A stretch of 64,000 bases of DNA from Massiliimalia timonensis. GTDB lineage: Bacteria > Bacillota > Clostridia > Oscillospirales > Ruminococcaceae. The first letter of the stretch is position 1. Every line of letters begins with the position of its first letter. Shown here in pieces: positions 9,448-17,267 of this stretch. The translations under genes were made by a program, and so were the position numbers. The DNA is taken from positions 124,001 to 188,000 of the forward strand of contig NZ_FYDD01000003.1 in the NCBI RefSeq assembly GCF_900186585.1, read 5' to 3'. The notes under the pieces are model-generated. The model worked only from the letters and a program-made list of their open reading frames with translations. It did no database searches and was not told the origin of the DNA.

Positions 9448-9588
9448 ATGCGATGGCCGTGGCTGCCGGTTCGGGGAAAGGCGTTAATTCTATGCGGTAT
9501 CATAGGCCTTTTCTTTTATGTGTTCCATCCCCTGCTGCTATTGGTGTCTGCGGTTTTGATCGTGGCCGGCGTGCTGACCGTTACATAG
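9448..9588 (+). CDS. 46-residue membrane mini protein
   Basis: A small ORF with a charged, Trp-rich start (MRWPWLPVRGK) followed by two hydrophobic stretches separated by FHP, so probably a two-pass or hairpin membrane peptide. GGGAGG lies 8 bases before this ATG; an alternative ATG at 9441 would sit too close to it and is out of frame. It lies between thiN and spoVM. I do not recognise a family. Coding status is inferred from the ribosome site, clean reading frame and hydrophobic pattern; no function is assigned. Confidence 0.55.
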   Translation: MRWPWLPVRGKALILCGIIGLFFYVFHPLLLLVSAVLIVAGVLTVT

Positions 9589-9605
9589 GGAAGGGAGTCT
9601 GTGTG

Positions 9606-9689
9606 ATGAAGGTCGTTGTATGGAAAAGTCCAAAGTTTTTGTGCGGGATTTTAAAGGTTTTATTTGGGATCAAAAAAGAAAGGATTTAA
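9606..9689 (+). CDS. spoVM: Stage V sporulation protein M (SpoVM), 27 aa
   Basis: A tiny amphipathic peptide that marks the convex forespore membrane and anchors SpoIVA and the spore coat. The translation starts MKVVVWKSPKFLCGILKVLF and ends in a basic tail; it keeps the KxPKFLxGI core and the C-terminal Gly-Ile-Lys-Lys of clostridial SpoVM. The 27-codon length equals the family norm (26 in B. subtilis). It sits just downstream of thiN, as in Bacillus, with GGGAG 8-10 bases upstream. This small gene is easily missed and is the main evidence here for sporulation. Confidence 0.85.
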   Translation: MKVVVWKSPKFLCGILKVLFGIKKERI

Positions 9690-9700
9690 GAGGAAACCGG

Positions 9701-9738
9701 TAACAGGCAGACATTTTGTAATGTCTGCCTGTTATTTT
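9701..9738 (+). terminator. Rho-independent terminator after spoVM
   Basis: A long perfect stem AACAGGCAGACATT/AATGTCTGCCTGTT with loop TTGT is followed by ATTTT. It isolates spoVM from the leuA leader. Confidence 0.85.
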
Positions 9739-9763
9739 AAACGGAAATTGTGCAAAATGCTGG

Positions 9764-9792
9764 TTGCATCGAAAAGAAAAATATAGTATACT
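9764..9792 (+). promoter_or_regulatory. Sigma-A-type promoter of the leuA T-box transcript
   Basis: TTGCAT (9764-9769), a 17-base spacer and TATACT (9787-9792) lie directly upstream of the T-box leader. The predicted start is near 9799. Confidence 0.7.
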
Positions 9793-9798
9793 AATAAA

Positions 9799-10090
9799 AA
9801 ATAAAATACGTTGCAGAGGAATAGTAGGATGCTGAACGCTTTCAGAGAGTTGCCGGCTGGTGAAAGGCAATGGCTGACAGGATTTGAACTCGCCTTGAAG
9901 TAGCGCGCTGAATGCCATTGGCTAGTAGGCTGCGACGGATCCCAACCGTTATTGTGGGAGGATATAAAACGCAGCCGCGTTCGTATCTGAGAATGAGTGC
10001 ATACCATTTGGTGTGAATTAGAGTGGTACCACGGAGATTTTATCAAGTCTTTCGTCTCTATTGAATTAGGGGTGAAAGCTTTTTTTATTG
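9799..10090 (+). promoter_or_regulatory. T-box leader, leucine-specific, controlling leuA-cdd
   Basis: A tRNA-sensing leader. The Stem I landmarks AGAGAGT (9843-9849) and GGCTGGTGAAAGGCA (from 9855) are present, as is the T-box core AGAGTGGTACCACGG (10020-10034). The likely specifier is CTC (Leu) at 9889-9891 after TTGAA, which fits the downstream leuA. The terminator is an 11-bp stem CTTTCGTCTCT (10049-10059) / AGGGGTGAAAG (10068-10078) followed by a T run. Uncharged tRNA-Leu should favour the antiterminator and raise expression. Confidence 0.92.
10049..10086 (+). terminator. T-box terminator hairpin
   Basis: An 11-bp stem with three G-U pairs and loop ATTGAATT is followed by CTTTTTTT. Its 5' arm lies just downstream of the T-box core, so it competes with the antiterminator. 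Confidence 0.85.
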
Positions 10091-10148
10091 CCTTTTTGGC
10101 AAAAGCTGCCCCGGTCAGAGTTTACACGCAAGGAAAGGAAAGAACCAT

Positions 10149-11810
10149 ATGAAAAATTATCAGAAATATCAAAAACAGTATTTTATGCCCCCGGTGCCGT
10201 CCTTAAAATGGGCGCAGAAAGAAACGGTGGAACAGGCTCCTACTTGGTGCAGCGTTGACCTGCGCGACGGAAACCAATCCCTGATCGTTCCGATGTCCTT
10301 GGATGAGAAGGTGGAATTTTTCAAATATCTGGTCAAGATCGGGTTCAAAGAAATCGAGGTAGGTTTCCCTGCTGCTTCTGAAACAGAATATAATTTTTTG
10401 AGGACCCTGATCGAACAGGATCTGATCCCGGACGATGTAACCGTTCAGGTGCTGACCCAGTCACGGGAGCATATCATTAAAAAGACCTTTGAATCATTAC
10501 GGGGTGCGAAAAGCGCGGTCGTCCACCTGTACAATTCCACCTCTCTCGCCCAGCGGGAGCAGGTGTTCCGCAAGTCCAAGCAGGAGATCATCGACATTGC
10601 GGTATTCGGTGCAAAACTGCTCAACGAGTATGCGCAGAAAACCGAAGGGAATTTTAAGTTTGAATACTCTCCGGAAAGCTTTACCGGTACCGAGATGGAA
10701 TTTGCATTAGATATCTGTAACGCTGTGCTGGACATCTGGAAGCCAACGGCTGACAATCAGGTCATCATTAATCTTCCCGCAACTGTTTCTCATTCCATGC
10801 CGCATGTTTATGCAAGTCAGGTGGAATATATCAGCGAAAATCTGAAATACCGCGACAATGTTATCCTCTCGCTTCATCCGCATAATGACCGGGGTTGTGC
10901 TGTGGCGGATTCTGAGTTAGGCTTGCTGGCCGGCGCACAGAGGATCGAAGGCACCTTGTTTGGAAACGGGGAACGCACCGGGAATGTGGATATTGTAACA
11001 CTGGCGATGAATATGTTCTCGCAGGGGGTAGACCCGCAGTTGAACTTTGAAAATATGCCGGAAACCGTTGCCGTTTATGAAAAAATGACAGGCATGAAGG
11101 TATATGACCGCCAGCCATACAGCGGAAAGCTGGTATTTGCGGCATTCTCCGGATCGCATCAGGATGCGATCGCCAAGGGTATGAAATGGCGGGAAGAGAA
11201 AAACTGCGAGCACTGGACCGTACCGTACCTGCCGATCGACCCGAATGATGTCGGCAGGGAATATGAAAGCGATGTGATCCGGATCAACAGCCAGTCCGGC
11301 AAGGGCGGGATCGGGTATCTGCTGGAGCAGAACTACGGATACAGCCTGCCGGCCAAGATGCGTGAGGACTTTGGCTATACGGTCAAAAACGTGTCCGACC
11401 ATCTGCATAAAGAATTGAAGCCGGAAGAAGTATATGACATCTTCAAGAAAGAATATGTCAACCTCACCACACCATACGGTTTGATCGAAAACCACTTTGT
11501 CCAAGCTGACGATATTAAAACAACGGTGACTATTTCTGTCAACGGCGAGGAAAAAGTTTTAGAGGGCGCTGGAAATGGCCGCCTTGACGCAGTCAGCAAC
11601 GCGTTGAAAGAAAACCTTGGCTTGGACTTTACCGTAGCGGTATATACTGAACATGCGCTGGAATCCAGTTCCCGTTCCCGGGCAGTGGCATACGTCGGGA
11701 TTGAAGCCGGAGGAAAGACAATCTGGGGCGCAGGCGTTCACAATGATATTATGGATGCTTCGATTCGCGCACTGCTCAGCGCAGTCAACCGGATGCAGGA
11801 GCAGCAATGA
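10149..11810 (+). CDS. leuA: 2-isopropylmalate synthase, long form
   Basis: First committed step of leucine biosynthesis: acetyl-CoA plus 2-oxoisovalerate gives 2-isopropylmalate. The 553-residue protein starts MKNYQKYQKQYFMPPVPS, typical of the long-type LeuA, with the catalytic TIM barrel (SVDLRDGNQS near residue 36, metal motif SLHPHNDRG) and the C-terminal leucine-sensing LeuA dimer domain. Two controls are visible: the Leu T-box upstream and the allosteric domain. The rest of the leu pathway is not in the window. Confidence 0.94.
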   Translation: MKNYQKYQKQYFMPPVPSLKWAQKETVEQAPTWCSVDLRDGNQSLIVPMSLDEKVEFFKYLVKIGFKEIEVGFPAASETEYNFLRTLIEQDLIPDDVTVQVLTQSREHIIKKTFESLRGAKSAVVHLYNSTSLAQREQVFRKSKQEIIDIAVFGAKLLNEYAQKTEGNFKFEYSPESFTGTEMEFALDICNAVLDIWKPTADNQVIINLPATVSHSMPHVYASQVEYISENLKYRDNVILSLHPHNDRGCAVADSELGLLAGAQRIEGTLFGNGERTGNVDIVTLAMNMFSQGVDPQLNFENMPETVAVYEKMTGMKVYDRQPYSGKLVFAAFSGSHQDAIAKGMKWREEKNCEHWTVPYLPIDPNDVGREYESDVIRINSQSGKGGIGYLLEQNYGYSLPAKMREDFGYTVKNVSDHLHKELKPEEVYDIFKKEYVNLTTPYGLIENHFVQADDIKTTVTISVNGEEKVLEGAGNGRLDAVSNALKENLGLDFTVAVYTEHALESSSRSRAVAYVGIEAGGKTIWGAGVHNDIMDASIRALLSAVNRMQEQQ

Positions 11811-11826
11811 TCGGGAGGGAATGATT

Positions 11827-12240
11827 TTGGATTACCGGGAACTTGCCAAAAAAGCGCTGCAAGCACGGGAACACGCTTATGTGCCGTATTCCCAGTTTGC
11901 AGTTGGGGCGGCTCTTTTAACGCAGGAAGGGAACTGCTATTGGGGCTGTAACATTGAAAACGCAGCATATACTCCGTCTAACTGTGCGGAGCGGACCGCT
12001 TTTTTTGAGGCGGTAAAGCTGGGAGAGCGGGAATTTAAGGCCATTGCGGTCGCAGGTGGAAAGCAAGCCGAAAGCCTGCCGCTGGCTGTTTGCTCCCCCT
12101 GCGGAGTGTGTTTACAGGTAATGCTGGAGTTTTGCAATCCCGAAACCTTTGAGGTAGTTTTGGTGCAGGATGAGGATCTTTTTTCAATGCACCGGCTCAA
12201 GGAATTGATCCCTTTTGGATTTACGCAGAAAAACCTGTAA
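11827..12240 (+). CDS. cdd: Cytidine deaminase
   Basis: Zinc-dependent deamination of (deoxy)cytidine to (deoxy)uridine for pyrimidine salvage. The zinc/catalytic motifs are CAERTAFFEA and PCGVCLQ, and the N-terminal VPYSQFAVGAAL is diagnostic. GGGAGG ends 8 bases before the TTG at 11827, giving 137 residues; the ATG at 11821 lies only 2 bases from that site and is less likely. It follows leuA by 16 bases and is probably co-transcribed with it. Confidence 0.9.
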   Translation: MDYRELAKKALQAREHAYVPYSQFAVGAALLTQEGNCYWGCNIENAAYTPSNCAERTAFFEAVKLGEREFKAIAVAGGKQAESLPLAVCSPCGVCLQVMLEFCNPETFEVVLVQDEDLFSMHRLKELIPFGFTQKNL

Positions 12241-12242
12241 AA

Positions 12243-12280
12243 GAGAAGCCCCGTCCATTTTCCGGACGGGGCTCTTCTAT
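12243..12280. terminator. Bidirectional terminator between cdd and DUF378 gene
   Basis: The stem GCCCCGTCC/GGACGGGGC lies between two convergent genes, with an A-rich left flank and TCTTCTATTCT on the right. Confidence 0.75.
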
Positions 12281-12477
12281 TCTACCAAGTCGTTTTTACG
12301 GAACAACAGGGAAATGCACCAAATACCGGCTAAGCCGACAATGGTGAAAATGATCCGGCTGATGATGTCTGCCTGGCCGCCAAACAGCCAGCCGACGATA
12401 TCAAAGCCGAAGATCCCAATGGCGCCCCAGTTGAGAGCGCCGATGATAACAAGGATCAAAGCAATTTTATCAAACAT
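12277..12477 (-). CDS. DUF378 family small membrane protein
   Basis: A 66-residue two-span membrane protein of the DUF378 (YuzA-like) family, recognisable from the ALNWGAIGIFGFD signature near residues 14-26 followed by a second hydrophobic helix. The start is the ATG at 12477, with AGGAGG 8 bases upstream; the frame is open for 11 more codons without a ribosome site. The family has no assigned function. It is transcribed towards cdd and shares its terminator. Confidence 0.82.
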   Translation of the reverse strand: MFDKIALILVIIGALNWGAIGIFGFDIVGWLFGGQADIISRIIFTIVGLAGIWCISLLFRKNDLVE

Positions 12478-12550
12478 AAAAAGACCTCCTGTAATCTCAA
12501 AGTTTATCAAATGATTTGCAAACTTTTCATGAATTATTATCGGTATTTCT

Positions 12551-12579
12551 TTGCAAGATTATTCAAAGTATGTTACAAT
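12551..12579 (+). promoter_or_regulatory. Sigma-A-type promoter for the NERD gene
   Basis: TTGCAA (12551-12556), 17 bases, TACAAT (12574-12579), ahead of the ATG at 12613. Confidence 0.65.
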
Positions 12580-12612
12580 ATATTTTGACAATTACTAACT
12601 TGAGGAGAGGAC

Positions 12613-13293
12613 ATGCGTATGGATACCAATCAAATCGTGGTCGTAACAGTGATCGTTGCGGTAATCGTGCTGTTTGTGGCCGCTTATTTTGGTGTTAAAA
12701 AATTAAGGGAATACAAAAAGATCCGCGTTGGGAAAAACGGTGAGAAAAAGGTTTCCAAGGAATTGGAAAAAATTGCCCGCAAATCTGCAAACCGTTACCG
12801 CGTCATCCACGACCTGTTTTTGCCGCTGTATGATAAAACGACCCAGATCGACCACCTTGTGATCGGTAAATTTGGGATCGTGGTGGTAGAAACCAAGGCG
12901 ATGAACGGCGAGATCTACGGCACAGAGAAGGATCAGGATTGGGCAAATGTTGTAAATGAACACAAGACCCGTTTTTATAATCCCCTGCTTCAGAATAAAA
13001 CGCACATTGACTGTGTGCGCCATATCCTGAAAAAAGAAAATATCTACCGCGTCGATGTTGACAGTCTGGTTGTTTTTTCTGAAAAGACCGCGATCCTGAA
13101 CATTCCTAGAAAATTGCCGGTCATTACGATGAACCTGCTGAAAAAGTATTTTAAAAAACCCAGATATAAAAAAGACAACAATGTCGATGTAGACAAGGTT
13201 TATGAAGCGCTGATGAAATACCGCGTTACAGATAAGGAAAAACTAAAACAGCATAACACGAACGTCAAGGAAATGGCAAAACAGAAACGATAA
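12613..13293 (+). CDS. Membrane-anchored NERD-domain protein
   Basis: A 226-residue protein with one N-terminal membrane helix (residues ~8-27) followed by a basic linker and a nuclease-related (NERD) domain: GEKKVSKEL, YDKTTQIDHLVIGKFGIVVV and ETKAMNGEI carry the D...E-x-K pattern of the restriction-endonuclease fold. The family is predicted to process DNA but is largely uncharacterised. GAGGAG precedes the ATG. A 41-residue membrane peptide follows 15 bases later in the same unit. The membrane anchor would place the putative nuclease at the inner face of the membrane. Confidence 0.82.
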   Translation: MRMDTNQIVVVTVIVAVIVLFVAAYFGVKKLREYKKIRVGKNGEKKVSKELEKIARKSANRYRVIHDLFLPLYDKTTQIDHLVIGKFGIVVVETKAMNGEIYGTEKDQDWANVVNEHKTRFYNPLLQNKTHIDCVRHILKKENIYRVDVDSLVVFSEKTAILNIPRKLPVITMNLLKKYFKKPRYKKDNNVDVDKVYEALMKYRVTDKEKLKQHNTNVKEMAKQKR

Positions 13294-13308
13294 ACGGAGG
13301 AGAAGCGG

Positions 13309-13434
13309 ATGGGCTTATTTGGATATGACAAGGGAGAAGGTCCTTCCCCGAAGAAGATCTTGTTTTACTGTGTTGTCATTACAGCCCTGCTGTTACTGCT
13401 GGGGGTTATTTCAACTAGAATGGGAAATATCTAA
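13309..13434 (+). CDS. 41-residue single-span membrane peptide
   Basis: A short ORF (MGLFGYDKGEGPSPKKILFY, then one hydrophobic helix) with a strong GGAGGAG site and a terminator directly after its stop. The spacing to the NERD gene (15 bases) implies co-transcription. No family is recognised. The perfect ribosome site, single helix and terminator argue that it is real. Confidence 0.65.
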   Translation: MGLFGYDKGEGPSPKKILFYCVVITALLLLLGVISTRMGNI

Positions 13435-13465
13435 AAACAGGCTGCCTTTTGGCAGCCTGTTTTGT
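13435..13465. terminator. Terminator between convergent mini genes
   Basis: The stem AACAGGCTGCC/GGCAGCCTGTT with loop TTTT is flanked by A and T runs, so it can work on both strands. Confidence 0.85.
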
Positions 13466-13468
13466 TCC

Positions 13469-13636
13469 TTATGATTTGATGATAGAGTAGGTGAAATTTT
13501 CCCACAGTACGGTATCACCTTCGGCGATCTCCATAGGGAGCAGCGCCATAGCGACCGTATTTTCGATCCCATCTTCGGTTTTCATGATTGCATAATCGCC
13601 GTTGATCTTGATAACATGATAAAGGACAGGTTCCAT
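13469..13636 (-). CDS. 55-residue DUF3006-like protein
   Basis: A small acidic protein starting MEPVLYHVIKINGDYAIMKT and containing MALLPMEIAEGDTVLWE, a pattern like the short beta-rich DUF3006 proteins (IxxIEGDxAVLE...VPxxxLP...GDVL). AGGAGG lies upstream of the ATG at 13636. It sits between convergent and divergent neighbours as a single gene. The family match is by eye and the function is unknown. Confidence 0.65.
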   Translation of the reverse strand: MEPVLYHVIKINGDYAIMKTEDGIENTVAMALLPMEIAEGDTVLWENFTYSIIKS

Positions 13637-13689
13637 GCAATGACCTCCTGTTTTTTCTTTTATTGTATCACAAGATCACAGGAAAGTCA

Positions 13690-14397
13690 TTATTCCAATA
13701 CATTTTTTGCCTTGATCCCCTGATTGCGCAGGTAAACGGTAAATTGTCCGTTGCAGTCATAGGTGGCAAGCAAAATATCTTCTTTGGTTTTCGCCTTGCT
13801 TTCCAAAATTTGTTTTTCCAGCCACTTTTCCTCTTTGCCTACAGCTTGCAGATGTTTTTTCATTACCTTTCCGTCAATGATAAGGTTGGCTGCAAGCCCT
13901 TCCCGCCGTGGGATCAGCTGAAAATCCTTGGGGATACAGGGCCGGCTGTCCGCGTAAGGAAGAAAACTGATCTTTCCAGTTGACTCCATGATCGCATATT
14001 CCAAATCAGATAGGTTGAAGAATCCGGCGTTGCGGCATTCTCCTAAAAAATCGCTCAGGTCATATTTCACCTGTTTCAGGCTCTCTTCTAAAATTTCCCC
14101 GTCCTGCAACAGGACGACCGGCGTTCCGGTAATAAACCGGCGGCAGCGGATGCTTTTCATGGTGATCCAAGACAGCAGGATCGAGATGCCGCCGTAAACG
14201 ACCATTGGGATCAGGGTCTTCCAAATATCAATTTCCAATTCAGTTGCCATCACACCGGAAATGGAACCAATGGAAATCCCGATCACATAATCGTAAAAAG
14301 AAAGCTGTGAAATTTGCCGGTATCCCATCAGCTTAGTGATCAAAAATAGTGCGAGCGCAGAAAATACAGCACGTCCCAAAATTTCAAGAAACTCCAT
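13690..14397 (-). CDS. DUF421 / YetF-family membrane protein
   Basis: A 235-residue protein with three N-terminal membrane helices (residues ~5-85) and a cytoplasmic DUF421 domain. Typical family sequence is LITKLMGYRQISQLSFYDYV near residue 20 and the later ECRNAGFFNLSDLEYAI. Related YetF/YcaP/YrbG proteins occur in Firmicutes and include spore-membrane proteins involved in germination, but the role here is not known. It is transcribed away from tmcAL, which lies upstream on the same strand with a 67-base gap. Confidence 0.83.
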   Translation of the reverse strand: MEFLEILGRAVFSALALFLITKLMGYRQISQLSFYDYVIGISIGSISGVMATELEIDIWKTLIPMVVYGGISILLSWITMKSIRCRRFITGTPVVLLQDGEILEESLKQVKYDLSDFLGECRNAGFFNLSDLEYAIMESTGKISFLPYADSRPCIPKDFQLIPRREGLAANLIIDGKVMKKHLQAVGKEEKWLEKQILESKAKTKEDILLATYDCNGQFTVYLRNQGIKAKNVLE

Positions 14398-14464
14398 ACA
14401 AATACTCCTTTGTTAGTCGGAATATCATTAGTATGGGATGAATTTGACAGATTATGAAAGCGCA

Positions 14465-15652
14465 TTACAGGAGAATCCAAGGGTTTTGCGTAAATTCCCA
14501 ATTTCCGGGAGCAGCCTTTTCTGTCATCAGCGCATATAGATCGGTAGCCTGCGCCTCCAGCTTTGCCTGGGAAAATCCCATGTGCGAAAGCTGTGCAAAT
14601 TTTGGTGTGACCGGAACGGTATCCCGTTTGCGCGCTCTTTGGAGCAGTTCTCGGCCTTTTGGGTTGCAGGCGAGGATCCGCAGGTATTGAGGAGGGGAAG
14701 CAAGCTCTGCCTGCGGGATTTTTAACAGGCAGGCAAGCAGGCATCTCCTCATCCTTGCGCGAGAATACCGTTTCGTAGCAGTTCGCTTTAACAGGTCATC
14801 CAGACTAGCCGCTTCTTTGGACGCACGCAGGATCCGGAATTCCACACCTTCCTTCACATCTCGAAACTGCCGAAGCTGTTCTGGGGTTGCTGTCCGTAAA
14901 GAGGCAAGCAGCAAACGGGAGAATGATTCTAAAGAAGTAACGGCCCGGCCCTGTGCGACTGCCTGCGATAAAATTTCAAAGGCCTGCTTCGGCATCCATT
15001 CTGATAATTGGGGCAGGTTCCCCTGCTGGAGCTGGCTGCGCAGATAAGAAGCGCTCGCAAATGCTCCGTTTGGCCGCTCGTCATGATGCCCGGCTCCTGA
15101 GCGCGGAATAGCCCAGGCTGCCATTTGAGGGCACAACCGGCCTATTGCGCGCAGATATTCTATCCCTAAGGCATTGTTGGGCTGGCGGATGATCTCCGCC
15201 GCTGTTTCTCCGGCTATTTCCCATACAGCCTGCTCCCGTGCGTGGATATAGGAGACCCCGTCGTCTAATAAACGCTTCATCATGGGATGCCGTTCTGCCT
15301 GTTCTACTGCACGGGCAGCGGCACAAAGATGGGAAAGGCTTTGGCACTCACAGCCAAAGCAAAGCGTGTCTATTGGAAGCTGGGAGAGCAGAAAAACGCC
15401 TGCTGCCGCAAAATCCCGGGCAGGGGCACAGGCAAACGGGACAGGGATCTCAATGACCAGATCAGCTCCACATTCCAGCGCCATACGGGCCCTGGTCCAT
15501 TTATCGCAGATAGCCGGTTCTCCGCGCTGGGTGAAATTTCCGCTCATGACGACCGCCAAATGTGTTGCCCCCATGTGCCGTGCTTCACGCAGCTGATAGG
15601 CATGTCCGTTGTGAAACGGGTTGTATTCTGCGATGATACCAACGGCTTTCAT
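14465..15652 (-). CDS. tmcAL: tRNA(Met) cytidine acetate ligase (YlbM family)
   Basis: TmcAL makes N4-acetylcytidine at the wobble base of elongator tRNA-Met using acetate and ATP. The 395-residue protein starts with the nucleotidyltransferase motif GIIAEYNPFHNGH, followed by VVMSGNFTQRGEPAICDKW, a near-invariant family stretch. It lies divergently from ackA, which produces acetate and ATP; whether that proximity matters is only a thought. The start at 15652 is the first Met of the family pattern, preceded by CAGGAGG. Confidence 0.9.
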   Translation of the reverse strand: MKAVGIIAEYNPFHNGHAYQLREARHMGATHLAVVMSGNFTQRGEPAICDKWTRARMALECGADLVIEIPVPFACAPARDFAAAGVFLLSQLPIDTLCFGCECQSLSHLCAAARAVEQAERHPMMKRLLDDGVSYIHAREQAVWEIAGETAAEIIRQPNNALGIEYLRAIGRLCPQMAAWAIPRSGAGHHDERPNGAFASASYLRSQLQQGNLPQLSEWMPKQAFEILSQAVAQGRAVTSLESFSRLLLASLRTATPEQLRQFRDVKEGVEFRILRASKEAASLDDLLKRTATKRYSRARMRRCLLACLLKIPQAELASPPQYLRILACNPKGRELLQRARKRDTVPVTPKFAQLSHMGFSQAKLEAQATDLYALMTEKAAPGNWEFTQNPWILL

Positions 15653-15736
15653 GGTTTTGGCCTCCTGTCCTTTACGGATTGTGTTTAGAATTTGTCCGGT
15701 AAATCTATGAATTGTGCTAAAATTTTGCGGAAATAC

Positions 15737-15765
15737 TTGTAATTTCCTATTTCATGTATTACTAT
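15737..15765 (+). promoter_or_regulatory. Sigma-A-type promoter for ackA
   Basis: TTGTAA (15737-15742), 17 bases, TACTAT (15760-15765), 68 bases ahead of the ackA start. Confidence 0.6.
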
Positions 15766-15832
15766 ATAGTATGGTGAAGCTTGCTGTCAAGATGCAGGCT
15801 TGTTTTAATCGTTGAAAGGAAGTTATAAAGCT

Positions 15833-17035
15833 ATGAAAGTACTCGTAATCAATGCTGGAAGTTCTTCGTTAAAGTATCAGCTGATCGACATGACTTCGGA
15901 AGATGTCATTGCCAAGGGGAACTGTGAAAGAATAGGGATCGGCGGCCTGATTACTCATAAATTGGCGGATGGTACTACGATTCAGGAAGAGGCGGATTTT
16001 CCGACCCATACCGAAGCTTTTGTAAAATTGGTAGAACTGTTGACTACTGGTGATAAAGCTGTGGTAACAGACCTGTCTGAGATCGCGGCGGTTGGCCACC
16101 GTATCGTACAGGGCGGGAAATATTTCTCGGAATCTGTGCTTGCTACTGATGAAGTGATCGACCGGATCGAAAGCATTTCTGACTTGGCGCCGCTTCATAA
16201 CCCAGCCCATGTTCAGGCGATCCGCGCCTGCCAAAAGGTATTCCCGGCGGGGACCCCGCAGGTGGTTGTATTTGATACCGCGTTCCATCAGACCATGCCG
16301 CCTAAGGCTTATATGTACGGGCTCCCTTATGAATATTATGAGAAATACCAGGTCCGGAAATACGGATTCCACGGAACCTCTCACCGCTTTGTAACCGCCC
16401 GTTTGGCAGAACTGATCGGCGGGGTAGAAGGCAAGAAGGTTGTTACCTGCCACTTGGGAAATGGTTCTTCCATCGCAGCAGTCGACAATGGGAAATGTGT
16501 TGACACTACCATGGGCTTTACTCCGCTGGATGGCCTTGTCATGGGGACCCGTTCCGGCGCTGTTGACCCCTCGGTTATTTTGTATATCATGAAGCATGAA
16601 AACCTGACTCCGGACGAAATGAGCAATATCTTGAACAAACAGTCTGGGTTCCTTGGGATGTCCGGCGTGACCAGTGACTCCCGCGACCTGATCAAAGCTT
16701 CTGAAGAGGGCAGCGAACGCTCTCAGGAAACGATTGACAAATTCCGTTACCAGATCCGCAAATATATCGGTTCCTATGCCGCGGCAATGGGCGGCTTAGA
16801 CGCTGTTGTTTTCACCGGGGGGATCGGGGAAAACTCAGACGAGCTCCGGCATGACGTCTGCACCAACATGGAAGTTTTGGGGATCCACTTTGACGACGCC
16901 AAAAACGTGGAATTAAATCGCCATGAAGGAAAGATCTCAAAAGATGACTCCAAAGTACAGGTTTGGATCATCCCGACCAACGAGGAATTATTGATTGCGC
17001 GGGATACCAAACACATTGTAGAAGGCATGAAATAA
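15833..17035 (+). CDS. ackA: Acetate kinase
   Basis: It converts acetyl phosphate and ADP to acetate and ATP, the last energy-yielding step of acetate fermentation. The 400-residue protein starts MKVLVINAGSSSLKYQL (ASKHA fold) and has RYGFHGTSHRFV-type, CHLGNGSSI and FTGGIGENS motifs. I start at 15833 after GAAAGGAAG; the frame is open upstream. No pta gene is adjacent, unlike in many Clostridia. A strong terminator follows. Confidence 0.97.
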   Translation: MKVLVINAGSSSLKYQLIDMTSEDVIAKGNCERIGIGGLITHKLADGTTIQEEADFPTHTEAFVKLVELLTTGDKAVVTDLSEIAAVGHRIVQGGKYFSESVLATDEVIDRIESISDLAPLHNPAHVQAIRACQKVFPAGTPQVVVFDTAFHQTMPPKAYMYGLPYEYYEKYQVRKYGFHGTSHRFVTARLAELIGGVEGKKVVTCHLGNGSSIAAVDNGKCVDTTMGFTPLDGLVMGTRSGAVDPSVILYIMKHENLTPDEMSNILNKQSGFLGMSGVTSDSRDLIKASEEGSERSQETIDKFRYQIRKYIGSYAAAMGGLDAVVFTGGIGENSDELRHDVCTNMEVLGIHFDDAKNVELNRHEGKISKDDSKVQVWIIPTNEELLIARDTKHIVEGMK

Positions 17036-17048
17036 ACAAAAGTTTTTG

Positions 17049-17083
17049 TACGGCACAGTGAAAAACTGTGCCGTATTTTTTCG
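17049..17083 (+). terminator. Rho-independent terminator after ackA
   Basis: The stem ACGGCACAGT/ACTGTGCCGT is followed by ATTTTTTCG. Confidence 0.88.
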
Positions 17084-17198
17084 CCTGTAAAACCCCGGTA
17101 AATTTTATTGCTTCCGGAAAAAAAGAAAAATGACGGAAAATCCCCAAAACCCCTTGAAAATTAAGGATTTCCGGCAATTTTGAGCCTTTGCTGTAAAG

Positions 17199-17227
17199 TT
17201 GCAAATCTGTGGAAAATCCCGTATAAT
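17199..17227 (+). promoter_or_regulatory. Sigma-A-type promoter for pyk
   Basis: TTGCAA (17199-17204), 17 bases, a perfect TATAAT (17222-17227), 40 bases before the pyk ATG. Confidence 0.75.
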
Positions 17228-17267
17228 GAAGCCGTATAAATATGGTGCCGAGAAGGAGAGAGAAATT

